From assembly GCA_903900705.1 (NCBI GenBank), contig CAIUOG010000060.1, positions 1 through 64,000 on the forward strand: DNA of 64,000 bases, read 5' to 3'. The translations under genes and the position numbers were made by a program. The notes beneath the pieces were generated by a model. The model did not search any database and was not told where the DNA came from. It was given only the letters and a program-made list of their open reading frames with translations. Below are positions 51,614 through 61,443 of this stretch, piece after piece; within the stretch, counting starts at the first letter, position 1, and the number at the start of each line of letters is the position of its first letter. The stretch comes from an uncultured Acidobacteriia bacterium (GTDB taxonomy: Bacteria; Acidobacteriota; Terriglobia; Bryobacterales; Bryobacteraceae).

Positions 51614-54100
51614 TTGATCGGCAATCCACCATCGCTCGCCGCCTTCTTCGCCAACTGGTCACGCAACCAGGGTGAATACCTCCGCTATGAAGGCGACCTG
51701 GCCGTGGGCCACCTCTCCTACGCGGAGGCCGCCAAAGCCGCGTCCGTCTTTGCCAGCCATCTCCGGGAGAGCGGAATCTCCCGTGGCGACCGCATTCTCT
51801 TCTGGGGTGAGAACCGTCCGGAGTGGGTCGTCGCGGTCTGGGCCTGTCTGCTCGAAGGCGTGGTTGCGGTGCCCGTTGATTTCCGTTCTTCCGCCTCCAT
51901 CGTGGAACGCATCGCGGGCATCGTGGAAGCAAAAGCGCTCTTAATCGGCGAGGGACTGCATGCCCCCGCCGGGCTTCCCTGCCCCGTCTGGCCCATGCGC
52001 CTGGTTCTCGAACTGCCCCGCACTTCGGTCCGGACCTTCGAACCTGCCCCCGTCGCCGATCTCGCGGAAATCCTCTTCACCTCCGGCGCCACAGGCGACC
52101 CCAAGGGCGTCACCCTCAGCCACCGCAACATTCTCGCCAACCTCAAGCCCATCAACGATGGCATTTCGAAATACCGCCGCTACATGGGCCCGTTTCAGCC
52201 CATCCGCTTCCTCAACCTGCTCCCGCTCAGCCACATGTTCGGCCAGGCAATGGCGGCCTTCATCCCCGCCATGCTGGAAGGTGATGTCTTTTTCACCTCG
52301 GGCTACGGGCCGCGCGACATCGTCAATCTGATCCACCGCCGCCGGATCTCCGTGCTGGTCTGCGTACCGCAAATGCTGGAACTGCTGCGGTATGAAATCC
52401 AGCAGGAGTTCCCCGAATCGAAGGAAGAACGCCATTCGAAAAAGTGGTATTGGAGTTGGTGGCAGTACCGGCGCGTGCATCGCCGTTTCGGCTACAAGTT
52501 CTGGAGTTTCGTGGTCGGCGCGGCGCCACTCGACCCGGAACTGGAAGAGTTCTGGCGAAAACTGGGCTTCGTGGTGATCCAGGGCTACGGACTCACCGAA
52601 ACCGCTCCCGTCGCGACGCTGAACCATCCCTTCGAGACGAAAAAGGGCACGGTCGGCAAGGCAATTCATGGTGTGGAGATACGCATCGCTCCGGATGGCG
52701 AAGTGCTGCTGCGCGGCGAGAACGTCACGCCGGGTTACTACGGGCAGACCGACGCGGGCATCCTCGATGAAGAGGGCTGGCTGCACACGGGCGACATTGG
52801 TGAACTCGACGCCGATAAGCGCCTGCGCATCCTCGGTCGCAAGAAGGAAATGATCGTCTCGCCCGATGGGCTGAACGTCTACCCGGAAGATGTGGAACGC
52901 GTGCTCAATGCTATGGACGGCGTGCGGGAGTCCGCCGTGGTCGCCGCAAAACAAGGTGCGCGGGAAACGGTGCACGCGGTGTTGGTGCTGGAGGCCGGCA
53001 CAGACGCAGAGGCGGTTATCAGCGCGGCGAACGCCAGGCTGGAGCCTTATCAGCGGGTGAAAGGCTTTTCCATCTGGCCCGGGGAAACGTTGCCCCGCAC
53101 CCACGGGACGAGGAAGCTGAAGCGTGTGGAGGTGTCCGGTTGGCTCTCCGGCGTCACTCCCGTCGCACCCCGTCCGACGACGGGTGACTCCGTGAAGGAC
53201 ATTCTGCAGAAATACGCGGGCTCCCGGCAGATCACCGAGGACAGCTCACTGGATGATCTGGGACTCAGTTCGCTCGACCGCATTCAGTTGCTGATGGAAC
53301 TGGAGCAGCGAACCGGCAATCGGATCGACGAGACCCAGTTCGCCCAGGCAAAAACGGTGGCCGACCTCAACCGCGCCCCCGCCCCCGGCGCAGCGGCGCC
53401 TGCCATAACCGAAAACTTCGAGTTCCCCGAATGGAACCGCTCCGCTCCGGCCCGCGCGTTGCGCCGCGTGGTATTGCCGGGTTTCATTTTGCCGCTCGCC
53501 CGCCTGTTCGCCTGGATTCGAATCCAGGGACTCGAAAACCTGCGGGGCGTCGACGGGCCGGTCATATTCGCGGCCAACCACCAGAGCCATTTCGATGTGC
53601 CCTCGATCCTCTGGTCACTGCCGGGCAAATGGCGTTACAGGGCTGCCCCTGCCATGGCTAAGGAGTTTTTCGACGCGCATTTTCACCCGGAGCGCCATTC
53701 CCGGTTCGAGTGGTTCACCAACAGCCTCAATTACTTCCTTGCGTCGCTCGTATTCAACGCCTTCCCGCTGCCCCAGCGCGAATCCGGCACCCGCGACGCC
53801 CTGCGCTATGCCGGACAACTGCTCTCCGACGGCTACTCGATCATCATCTTCCCGGAGGGTAAACGCACGGAAGCCGGGGAGATCCGGCCCTTTCTGCCCG
53901 GCGTGGGCATGCTCGCCTCCCGGTTGCGTGTGCCGGTTATTCCGGTGCGACTCGAAGACCTGGAAAAAGTGCTGCACACCAAGGCCAGGATGGCCGCGCC
54001 CGGGCGCGCGAAGGTGAAGTTCGGCGCACCGATCCACGTCGATGGAGATGACTATCTCGCACTCGCCCGAAAAATCGAAGCCGCCGTGCGGGCGCTCTGA
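51614..54100 (+). CDS. acyl-activating enzyme-ACP-PlsC acyltransferase fusion
   Basis: An 828-aa cytoplasmic or membrane-associated protein starting at TTG 51614. Residues ~1-510 are an AMP-dependent acyl synthetase with ILFTSGATGDPKGVTLSH (~151-168) and QGYGLTETAPVATLN (~322-336). Residues ~525-595 are a carrier domain with LGLSSLDRIQLLMELE, Ser being the phosphopantetheine site. Residues ~620-828 are a PlsC domain with AANHQSHFDVP (HX4D) and IIFPEGKRTEAGEI. One protein could thus activate a fatty acid, hold it and transfer it to a lysophospholipid, as in Aas-like lipid repair. Confidence 0.9.
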   Translation: MIGNPPSLAAFFANWSRNQGEYLRYEGDLAVGHLSYAEAAKAASVFASHLRESGISRGDRILFWGENRPEWVVAVWACLLEGVVAVPVDFRSSASIVERIAGIVEAKALLIGEGLHAPAGLPCPVWPMRLVLELPRTSVRTFEPAPVADLAEILFTSGATGDPKGVTLSHRNILANLKPINDGISKYRRYMGPFQPIRFLNLLPLSHMFGQAMAAFIPAMLEGDVFFTSGYGPRDIVNLIHRRRISVLVCVPQMLELLRYEIQQEFPESKEERHSKKWYWSWWQYRRVHRRFGYKFWSFVVGAAPLDPELEEFWRKLGFVVIQGYGLTETAPVATLNHPFETKKGTVGKAIHGVEIRIAPDGEVLLRGENVTPGYYGQTDAGILDEEGWLHTGDIGELDADKRLRILGRKKEMIVSPDGLNVYPEDVERVLNAMDGVRESAVVAAKQGARETVHAVLVLEAGTDAEAVISAANARLEPYQRVKGFSIWPGETLPRTHGTRKLKRVEVSGWLSGVTPVAPRPTTGDSVKDILQKYAGSRQITEDSSLDDLGLSSLDRIQLLMELEQRTGNRIDETQFAQAKTVADLNRAPAPGAAAPAITENFEFPEWNRSAPARALRRVVLPGFILPLARLFAWIRIQGLENLRGVDGPVIFAANHQSHFDVPSILWSLPGKWRYRAAPAMAKEFFDAHFHPERHSRFEWFTNSLNYFLASLVFNAFPLPQRESGTRDALRYAGQLLSDGYSIIIFPEGKRTEAGEIRPFLPGVGMLASRLRVPVIPVRLEDLEKVLHTKARMAAPGRAKVKFGAPIHVDGDDYLALARKIEAAVRAL

Positions 54101-54142
54101 CCGCTTTTCGGGTGCTATTCTCGGGAACAAGGTAGTACTGAA

Positions 54143-55420
54143 ATGTTTTCCGCCGCCGTTGTCGTGCTTCTTCTGGTTGTCGTCATCCTGAACCTTGTTC
54201 TGCTCTCGAAGCTGCAGGGCCAGAATCTCCAGGAAACCCGCCTGCGGGACGATATCGGCCGCGCCGGACAGCAGCAGGCCCTGGAGAGCCGCTCCCTTCG
54301 CGAGGAACTGTCCGCCGGCATCCAGCGGTTCTCCGGCCAGAACGACCAGCGGGCCGAAGCCCTTCGGACCGCCGTCACCCAGCAACTTCTCGAAATGCGC
54401 CGCGACCAGCGCAACGAACTTGAAGCCCTTCGCGCCGCGGTCGATCAGCGTCTTCTCGCCCTGCAGAACGGCAACGAGAAGAAGCTCGAACAGATGCGCC
54501 AGACGGTGGACGAAAAACTCCAGACTACGCTCGAGACACGTCTCGGTGAGTCATTCCGACTCGTCAGTGAGCGTCTGGAGCAGGTTCAGAAGGGTCTGGG
54601 AGAGATGCAAAATCTAGCCTCCGGCGTGGGCGACCTGAAGCGCGTTCTTACCAACGTAACCACGCGCGGCGCATGGGGCGAGGTGCAACTTGAAAACCTC
54701 CTGACCCAGATGCTCTCGCCGGAGCAATTCGAACGCAATGTCTCCCCCACGGGTTCGGGTGAACGGGTCGAGTTCGCCATCAAGTTGCCGGGGCCGAATG
54801 CAGGGACCCCCGTTTGGCTCCCTGTCGACGCGAAGTTCCCTTCCGAAACCTACCAGCGCCTGGCGACCGCGGCCGAACGCTGCGACGTGGAAGCCGTGGA
54901 AGTCTGTGCGAAGGAACTCGAAGCCGTGGTGAGGGCCTGTGCAAAAACCTTCAGCGGAAAGTATTTAAGCCCACCCCATACTACGGATTTTGGAATTTTG
55001 TTTCTGGCAACGGAAGGCTTGTACGCGGAAGCTCTGCGCCGGCCCGGTCTGGCTGAGGCGATTCAGCGGGACTTCCGCGTGGTTCTGGCCGGTCCCACCA
55101 CATTCGCGGCACTGCTGAACAGCCTCCAGATGGGCTTCCGGACGCTCGCCATCCAGCAGCGCTCGGGCGAAGTGTGGAAGCTGCTCGGCGACGTGAAGAC
55201 CCAGTTTGGAAAGTATTCCACGGTACTCGAAACCATCCGAAAACGTCTCGACCAGGCTACCGCCACAGTCGACCAGGCCGCGATTCGTACCCGAGCCATC
55301 GAAAAACGCCTGAAAGACGTGGAGGCCCAGGAGTCAGACGGCAATCTGATCGAAGAGGCAGCGCCGGACGCCGAACCAGTGGAAGCCGGGCGGCTGATCC
55401 GGCTCGCCAACGTCAGCTAA
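54143..55420 (+). CDS. rmuC: RmuC-family DNA recombination protein
   Basis: A 425-aa protein. A short N-terminal membrane helix (~4-22, AAVVVLLLVVVILNLVLL) leads into a long coiled coil (~35-160). The RmuC nuclease-like domain (~170-370) has TTRGAWGEVQLENLLTQMLSPEQFERNVS, LPVDAKFPSETYQRL and DFGILFLATEGLYAEALRRPGLAEAIQRDFRVVLAGPTT. It limits inversions at short inverted repeats. The stop overlaps the convergent CBM9 gene by 4 bases. Confidence 0.93.
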   Translation: MFSAAVVVLLLVVVILNLVLLSKLQGQNLQETRLRDDIGRAGQQQALESRSLREELSAGIQRFSGQNDQRAEALRTAVTQQLLEMRRDQRNELEALRAAVDQRLLALQNGNEKKLEQMRQTVDEKLQTTLETRLGESFRLVSERLEQVQKGLGEMQNLASGVGDLKRVLTNVTTRGAWGEVQLENLLTQMLSPEQFERNVSPTGSGERVEFAIKLPGPNAGTPVWLPVDAKFPSETYQRLATAAERCDVEAVEVCAKELEAVVRACAKTFSGKYLSPPHTTDFGILFLATEGLYAEALRRPGLAEAIQRDFRVVLAGPTTFAALLNSLQMGFRTLAIQQRSGEVWKLLGDVKTQFGKYSTVLETIRKRLDQATATVDQAAIRTRAIEKRLKDVEAQESDGNLIEEAAPDAEPVEAGRLIRLANVS

Positions 55421-56109
55421 CGAAGTACCAGACGACCAAATGCGGACGGTTCGTGAAACGTTTTCTTCCCCGTCGGGCTCCAGGCCACGTACACTCTGTT
55501 CGGTTCCGCACCTTCGATCCGGTAGAGTCCGATTCGTAGTTCCATCCCCGGTTGGGGGTTCGTTACCCCGAGGCTGGCAAACGGAATCCGCATTTCGCCG
55601 TACCAGATCTTCTTCTTCTCATCGACGCGGGCCTTCACGGTAAAGCCGGATTGCCAGGCGACCCCTTGGGCGGCTTTCGGATCTTCGCGGTTAATATCGA
55701 GGTCAACAAACTCCCCCTGCGGCGACACCTGGAACTCTTTGTAGAGCCCGATGTACTCAAAATTACTGCCGATAAAGGCCTCCGCAACATCCCAGTCCCA
55801 AAGCTGATTCGTTTCCACGTTGGTAACCGGTTTCTCTTTTAGATACAGAGTCTTATAGGGACAAACATAAAGCAGATACAAGCTATCTACGGTCCACCGG
55901 GACCGAATCTCCGTCGGCGCGAGCGCCACCGTCTCACCGAAGAAGCCCCGGGTAGCGGTGACCGCTTTTACGCCCTTCCATTCAGGTGCGTTCGGATTGG
56001 CGTTCGGGGCCCAATCGGAAGGCGCGGAACGGCTCTGCAGCAATGGAACAGGCGTCGTCTTTTGTAAAGTCTGCATGAGAATCCCGGCGAGCAAAAGCGA
56101 TGTCAGCAT
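55417..56109 (-). CDS. secreted carbohydrate-binding (CBM9-like) protein
   Basis: A 230-aa protein with N-terminal MLTSLLLAGILMQTL as signal. Nearly the whole mature part is one CBM9-like/DOMON-type beta-sandwich: SRWTVDSLYLLYVCPYKTLYLKEKP, NQLWDWDVAEAFIGSNFEYIGLYKEFQVSPQGEFVDLDIN, and GEMRIPFASLGVTNPQPGMELRIGLYRIEG. The WDWDVAEAFIG and GEMRIPFASLG pieces are typical. It probably binds sugars or glycoconjugates; the enzyme partner is not in the window. Confidence 0.85.
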   Translation of the reverse strand: MLTSLLLAGILMQTLQKTTPVPLLQSRSAPSDWAPNANPNAPEWKGVKAVTATRGFFGETVALAPTEIRSRWTVDSLYLLYVCPYKTLYLKEKPVTNVETNQLWDWDVAEAFIGSNFEYIGLYKEFQVSPQGEFVDLDINREDPKAAQGVAWQSGFTVKARVDEKKKIWYGEMRIPFASLGVTNPQPGMELRIGLYRIEGAEPNRVYVAWSPTGKKTFHEPSAFGRLVLR

Positions 56110-56234
56110 AAGGCCACATTACCGCTACGCGAATTCTGCAGCATTTGGTCCTGTGAAAAACCCGCTAAACGTAACATTAGAAAGTTCTAATCCCTATCGC
56201 CACATACCCTGTTCGTGAGAAAGTATAGAGAGGA

Positions 56235-58259
56235 ATGGAAGATAGGCTCATTACGGGCGCGCGGTGCGGCGGGGTATCCGGACACCTCTGTCGAGTCACG
56301 TCTGCCGTGGTGCCCTTTCTGGCATTGCTGCTGCAACCGGGACTTCTGACGGCGCAGTGGAAAGGTACCGGTCCCTTCGGCGGGGCGGCGGAACTGATCC
56401 GGACCGTCCCCAAAGTTTCTGGCATGGTAATTGCTGGAGCGCATAACGGACTCTTGTACATTTCGCACAACGGCGGCGCTTACTGGACGAACCTTCCCTT
56501 CCCCGGGCAGTTCGCCGGGGTCCTGCATGCCCTGGAAGTCGACCCTCGTTCCACTGGCACCTGGTACGCCGGTATGGAGAGTGAAAACCAGTGGACCTCT
56601 GGTGTGTATAAGACAACCGACGCCGGACTGAACTGGACTCTGCTGCCGGAGACAAAAGGTTTGGGCGTCTGGTCGCTGGCGCTCGCACCGCACAACCCGG
56701 ACATCATCGCGGCAGGAACCTCGACGGGTATCTGGATGTCCAGGGACACTGGCTCCCGTTGGTCGCATATCTCTCCCGAAGGTGATCCGGAGCTTCGTCC
56801 GGTTGTCTCTCTCGCCTTCCATCCTTCCGACGCGAATACTTTGCTTGCCGGAACAACGCATCTGCCGTGGCGCACGACGAACGGCGGGAAGTCGTGGCAG
56901 TCGATTCACGAAGGCATGATCGATGATTCCGATGTTTTCAGCATTCAGGTCGACCCCAAAAACCCATCACGCGTCTTTGCGAGTGCCTGCAGCGGAGTCT
57001 ATGGCAGCGGTGACGGCGCCGGACGCTGGGCGAAGCTTTCTCTTCCCGGCGGTGCGTTCCGCACTTATCTGGTAACCATGGACCCGAAAAACAGCCAGGT
57101 GGTTTTTGCCGGCACAACGCAGGGCCTGATGCGCTCGTCCGATGGAGGCCACTCATGGCGGCAGGTCAGCTCTGAAGCGGTTAAGTCCATCGCGTTCGAC
57201 TACTTCGTTCCGGGTCGGGTCTTCTTCGCGTCCACGACAGCGGGCCTCCTGGTAAGCACGGACGAGGGCATCACGCTGCGCGAGGCCAACTTCGGCTTCA
57301 CGAACCGGAACTTTACCACTCTGACCGGCTCTGGCAAGGAACTTTATTCAAGCAGCGTCTATGAACCGGCCTCCGGCGGCGTTTATCATACCGACAATCT
57401 GGGCCTCCGCTGGGTTCATGCGGGCGAACCACCGGCCGAACAACTGCTGGTTATGGCCGCCGCACCCGATAATCCAAAGCTCCTGTTCGCCGCTGGCTAC
57501 CACGGTTTGTTGCAGTCACCCGACGCCGGAAAAACCTGGAGCAGTTACAAGACCCCACCGCCCACCTCGAAGATTTCCGCGCTGCTGCCCCTTTCGGCAA
57601 CCAACATTCTGGTTGGTACTGAACAAGGCCTTTTCCGCACCACCGACGGCATTTCCTGGAAGAAGCAGTCGGATGGCAGAATCGACTCCATCAACCGGTC
57701 CGGCGGGAAACTCCTGTACGCGCTGACAGCGACGGGAGCGACCTATAGCCTGGACGAAGGGGCAACCTGGAGAGATTGCGGACATCCGATGGCATCTACC
57801 GCCTGGTACGGACTCGCTTTCGATATCACTTCCTCCAATATCGCGCTCGCGGCCACTTCTACCGGCCTTTTTCGCTCCGTGGATGCCTGCCAGACGTGGC
57901 AACCGGTGCGCAACGGCCTCCGTGCCGAAACGGCGAGCCTGGTTTTGTTTCACCCCACCCGCTCCGGCGAGGCTTACACCTCGCAGGGAGGCCGGGTTTT
58001 CTTTACGACCAATTCCGGTTTGAGCTGGTCGCCGCTGGATGAAGAGGGTCAGGGCAATTCCGGACCGTCATCGTTATTCGTTCTGCCCTCGGTTCCGGAC
58101 AGGCTGTTCGCTCTGTTCCCACGCCGGGGCGTATTTTCCACTTCGATTCCGCAATCCGCGCTGGCAGTTCTGTCGCCCGCGCGGGATAACAATTCCGGCA
58201 CCGCGGGCGAGGGGTCCGCGGTGCGCACCAATACTTTTAAGGAGAAGACGCTTCAATGA
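56235..58259 (+). CDS. secreted BNR/VPS10-type beta-propeller protein
   Basis: A 674-aa protein. The signal peptide core is VVPFLALLLQPGLLTAQW (~25-42); the ATG at 56235 may be early. The rest has at least nine repeats with Asp-box-like S-x-D-x-G-x-x-W elements: ISHNGGAYWTNL, TTDAGLNWTLL, SRDTGSRWSHI, TTNGGKSWQSI, SSDGGHSWRQV, SPDAGKTWSSY, TTDGISWKKQ. These build one or two sialidase-type propellers without catalytic Tyr/Glu that I can identify. It overlaps the next gene by 4 bases, so it is made together with an OmpA-like outer-membrane protein. Confidence 0.88.
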   Translation: MEDRLITGARCGGVSGHLCRVTSAVVPFLALLLQPGLLTAQWKGTGPFGGAAELIRTVPKVSGMVIAGAHNGLLYISHNGGAYWTNLPFPGQFAGVLHALEVDPRSTGTWYAGMESENQWTSGVYKTTDAGLNWTLLPETKGLGVWSLALAPHNPDIIAAGTSTGIWMSRDTGSRWSHISPEGDPELRPVVSLAFHPSDANTLLAGTTHLPWRTTNGGKSWQSIHEGMIDDSDVFSIQVDPKNPSRVFASACSGVYGSGDGAGRWAKLSLPGGAFRTYLVTMDPKNSQVVFAGTTQGLMRSSDGGHSWRQVSSEAVKSIAFDYFVPGRVFFASTTAGLLVSTDEGITLREANFGFTNRNFTTLTGSGKELYSSSVYEPASGGVYHTDNLGLRWVHAGEPPAEQLLVMAAAPDNPKLLFAAGYHGLLQSPDAGKTWSSYKTPPPTSKISALLPLSATNILVGTEQGLFRTTDGISWKKQSDGRIDSINRSGGKLLYALTATGATYSLDEGATWRDCGHPMASTAWYGLAFDITSSNIALAATSTGLFRSVDACQTWQPVRNGLRAETASLVLFHPTRSGEAYTSQGGRVFFTTNSGLSWSPLDEEGQGNSGPSSLFVLPSVPDRLFALFPRRGVFSTSIPQSALAVLSPARDNNSGTAGEGSAVRTNTFKEKTLQ

Positions 58260-60097
58260 ACAAGAGGTCTGACTTACGTACCCACAGATGGCGTACTGCT
58301 GTTCTGGCCATCACTGCTGCGCTGGCATTTACGGGCATCGCATCCGCTGAGGATAAGAAAACCGACACGAATGTTGCCACCGGCTATTCAACACTCGACA
58401 TGAGTATCTTTGCCGGCTGGCAGTGGTTCCAGATCGGTCAGGGCACCAGCGCCGGAACCCACAAGTTCTCGCCCTCCGGAGCCTGGGGCGAACGCCTGAC
58501 GGAGAACGTGCACAAGTACCTGTCAATCGAAGAAGGCATTCAGATTGGCTACAACCACCTGAATCTTTTCCCGGTCGGCGGCAAAAGCTTTACGATCCAG
58601 CCCGCCTCCAGTTCGCTGCTCTATGGCGCAGGCGTCTGGCACTTCACGCCGCGTGAATCCAAACTCCGCCCGTTTGTCATGCTGGGACCGGGTTATATCT
58701 GGTATCACCCCGGCGGCAACACCTTCATTCCGGGCGTGGGAACCTCCAATGGTAACCGCACCGCCCTGGTTTATGGCATCGGTCTCAAGGTCAACGGCAA
58801 CCGAAATTTCGGCGTGCGCTTTGATCTGACCGGTATGCGCTCCGGTACGCCGCGGTTCGGCCTGCCGGGTGTTCCCGGCGCCGTCGGCACCTACTACATC
58901 CCGAACGGCGAACTGCACGAAAGCTCGCTCACGGCCAGCGTTGGTCTGGTCTTCCGCATGCGCTATCACGAACCGCCGGCGCCGCCGGTCCCGACTCCGC
59001 CCTGCCCGGCAGGCACCACCGGAACTTTCCCGAATTGCACCCCGATTCCGGTTGCCAAGGTTGTGGTTGACGGCATCTCCGGAGCTGAAAACGTTTGCGC
59101 CGGTGGCGATGTCCGCCTCACCGCAACCGCACACGGCTGGCTGCCGAATCAGACCCCGTCCTACCAGTGGATGATCGACGGTTCCCCCGTTGCCGGCGCC
59201 ACCTCGGCGTCGTTCAATGTTCCGACCGCCGGCGCCTCCGGTACCAAGTCTGTTTCCGTGAAGGTCAGCGTTCCCGATAGCTCGGACTCCAAGTCCGTCA
59301 GCGTCACCATCAAGCCGCTGACCCCGCCGACCATCCGTTTCGGCGTCTCGCCCTCCACCGTCGCTTATGGCGCCACCATCCCGCTCGCGGCAACCGCTCA
59401 GGGTTCCGAATGCGGTGGTCCGGCCACCATTCGCTACTCCGGTGAAGGCGTTTCCGGCACCACGTTCGATTCCAAGGCGCTCAGCTTCGACATGAGCAAT
59501 CGTCTCAAGGCTCAGTCCCGGACAGTTCATCTCACGGCGACCGCCACCGACCAGAAGAACCAGACCGCATCGGCCGGCGCTGACGTCACCGTCACGCTGA
59601 CCCCGGTTGCCCGCCGTCTCGACGACGTCGTCTTCCAGTCGATGAGTTCCCGCGTCAACAACTGCGGCAAGCGCCTGCTGCTCGAAGAACTGACCCCGCT
59701 GCTGCGTGCCGATCCTGGCGCCAAGGTCATCCTCATCGGCCATCGCGATGCGTCTGAAAAGGGCAAAATCGCGGCGAAGCTCGATGAACAGCGCGTCCTC
59801 AACTCCGCTGCGGTTCTCAGCGCCGGCAAGGGTATCTGCCCGTCGCTCGACCTCAGCCGTGTGATGGTCAACTGGGTTGGCACCGAACAGGGTTCCGATA
59901 CCCGTCCGGCTCTCTGTGGTTCCTCCACCAACGTGAAGGAAAAGGGCGGCCAGGCGATCAAGGAATCCGACAAGAAAGCCCAGTACCGTCGCGTGGAAGT
60001 CTGGATCGTTCCGAGCGGAGCCGACATGCCGGCTGGTATCAGCGGCCTCAAGGAAGCTCCGGCCAAGGACATTCAGGCCAAGGGTTGCCCCAAATAA
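58256..60097 (+). CDS. outer-membrane barrel with Ig-like domains and OmpA-like C-terminus
   Basis: A 613-aa protein with signal peptide ending TGIASA. Residues ~45-240 are an OMP barrel (STLDMSIFAGWQWFQIG, HESSLTASVGLVFRMR). A Pro-rich linker PPAPPVPTPPCP follows. Residues ~270-470 contain two Ig/PKD-like domains (AENVCAGGDVRLTATAHGW, YQWMIDGSPVAGATSASFNV). Residues ~475-600 form an OmpA-like domain with DVVFQSMSSRVNNCGKRLLLEEL and VILIGHRDASEKGK, which should bind peptidoglycan. It is coupled to the propeller gene and followed by a strong terminator. Confidence 0.88.
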   Translation: MNKRSDLRTHRWRTAVLAITAALAFTGIASAEDKKTDTNVATGYSTLDMSIFAGWQWFQIGQGTSAGTHKFSPSGAWGERLTENVHKYLSIEEGIQIGYNHLNLFPVGGKSFTIQPASSSLLYGAGVWHFTPRESKLRPFVMLGPGYIWYHPGGNTFIPGVGTSNGNRTALVYGIGLKVNGNRNFGVRFDLTGMRSGTPRFGLPGVPGAVGTYYIPNGELHESSLTASVGLVFRMRYHEPPAPPVPTPPCPAGTTGTFPNCTPIPVAKVVVDGISGAENVCAGGDVRLTATAHGWLPNQTPSYQWMIDGSPVAGATSASFNVPTAGASGTKSVSVKVSVPDSSDSKSVSVTIKPLTPPTIRFGVSPSTVAYGATIPLAATAQGSECGGPATIRYSGEGVSGTTFDSKALSFDMSNRLKAQSRTVHLTATATDQKNQTASAGADVTVTLTPVARRLDDVVFQSMSSRVNNCGKRLLLEELTPLLRADPGAKVILIGHRDASEKGKIAAKLDEQRVLNSAAVLSAGKGICPSLDLSRVMVNWVGTEQGSDTRPALCGSSTNVKEKGGQAIKESDKKAQYRRVEVWIVPSGADMPAGISGLKEAPAKDIQAKGCPK

Positions 60098-60121
60098 ACC
60101 GGTAGTCCAGCTGTAAATTGA

Positions 60122-60171
60122 GGCGGGGAGTACGATCCAACCGGATCAGACTCCCCGCCTTTTGTTTTTTT
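60122..60171 (+). terminator. Rho-independent terminator of the propeller-OmpA operon
   Basis: GGCGGGGAGT (60122-60131) pairs with ACTCCCCGCC (60150-60159), with a nested GATCC/GGATC stem inside, and is followed by TTTTGTTTTTTT. It is 24 bases after the stop at 60097. This is the clearest intrinsic terminator in the window. Confidence 0.93.
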
Positions 60172-60202
60172 CCGATGGCCCGGATGCGATAATGGAAACA
60201 GG

Positions 60203-61435
60203 TTGAGCCCTACCTCTTTAGACAAAAACAAAATCAAAATTCTTCTCCTCGAAGGCATCGATCCCAGTGCGGAGGCCTCTTTCCGCGCGGACGGCTACAC
60301 GGAGATCGAATATCACAGGAAGTCCCTGCCCGAAGATCAGCTGATCGAATCGATCCGCGACGCCAGCTTTATCGGCATCCGCTCGGCCACCAATCTGACG
60401 GCGAAGATCTTCGAGAATGCCCCCCGCCTGATCGGCGTGGGCTGCTTCTGCATCGGCACCAATCAGGTGGACCTGAAAGCCGCCCAGACGCTCGGGATTC
60501 CTGTCTTCAACGCACCTTTCTCGAACACGCGAAGCGTGGCGGAGCTGGTGATTGCCGAAACCATCCTGCTGATGCGCGGCATCCCGTGGCGCAATGCCCA
60601 AACGCATCGCGGCGGCTGGGCCAAGACGGCCACAGGATCCCATGAAGTCCGCGGGAAGACGCTGGGCATCATCGGTTACGGGCATATCGGGACGCAGGTC
60701 GGCGTGTTGGCGGAATCACTCGGCATGAGGGTGATCTTCTACGACATTGAGTCAAAGCTGGCCCTGGGCAATGCCACCCAGGTTACCGAACAGGCTTTGT
60801 TCGAGCAGGCCGACGCCATCACGCTGCATGTGCCGGAGACGCCCCAGACCAAAGAGATGATCGGCGAGGCGGAGTTCGCTCAAATGAAGCCCGGCGTCGT
60901 CTTCCTGAATGCCGCACGCGGCACGGTGGTGGATATCGACGCCCTCGCCGCCGCCCTCGATTCAAAGCGCGTGGCTGGAGCAGCCATCGACGTCTTCCCG
61001 TGGGAGCCCAAAGTGGGCGAGGAATTTGTGTCTCCCCTCCGTGGCCGCGAGAACGTGATTCTGACGCCCCATGTTGGCGGCAGCACGGAAGAAGCGCAGA
61101 CCAACATTGGCCGGGAAGTGGCCGAGAAGCTGATCAAATACAGCAACAACGGCTCCACGCTGGCGGCGGTCAACTTCCCCGAAGTCTCGCTGCCCGAGCA
61201 TCCCGGCAATCACCGGATCATGCACATCCACCGAAACCAGCCCGGCGTGCTCTCCTGCGTGAATGCCATCTTCTCGGAAGAAAAGATCAACATCACGGCG
61301 CAGTACCTGCAGACCAATCCGAGCATTGGCTATGTGGTCATCGATGTGGAAACCGAACAACGCGAAGTGTCGCAGGCTCTGCGGCGCAGGCTGGACGGCG
61401 TCTGCGGTACCATCCGCACCCGCGTTCTTTACTAG
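60203..61435 (+). CDS. serA: D-3-phosphoglycerate dehydrogenase with ACT domain
   Basis: A 410-aa first enzyme of serine synthesis, the same length as E. coli SerA. Start TTG 60203. The NAD fold has LGIIGYGHIGTQVGVLAESLGMRVIFYD; catalytic Arg is in NAARGTVVD and the His in LTPHVGGSTEEAQ. SFIGIRSATNLT and GCFCIGTNQVDL are the substrate-side blocks. The C-terminal ACT domain (~340-410; IMHIHRNQPGVLSCVNAIFSEEKINI) is the serine sensor. Monocistronic between two terminator-like structures. Confidence 0.95.
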   Translation: MSPTSLDKNKIKILLLEGIDPSAEASFRADGYTEIEYHRKSLPEDQLIESIRDASFIGIRSATNLTAKIFENAPRLIGVGCFCIGTNQVDLKAAQTLGIPVFNAPFSNTRSVAELVIAETILLMRGIPWRNAQTHRGGWAKTATGSHEVRGKTLGIIGYGHIGTQVGVLAESLGMRVIFYDIESKLALGNATQVTEQALFEQADAITLHVPETPQTKEMIGEAEFAQMKPGVVFLNAARGTVVDIDALAAALDSKRVAGAAIDVFPWEPKVGEEFVSPLRGRENVILTPHVGGSTEEAQTNIGREVAEKLIKYSNNGSTLAAVNFPEVSLPEHPGNHRIMHIHRNQPGVLSCVNAIFSEEKINITAQYLQTNPSIGYVVIDVETEQREVSQALRRRLDGVCGTIRTRVLY

Positions 61436-61443
61436 TTACAAAG

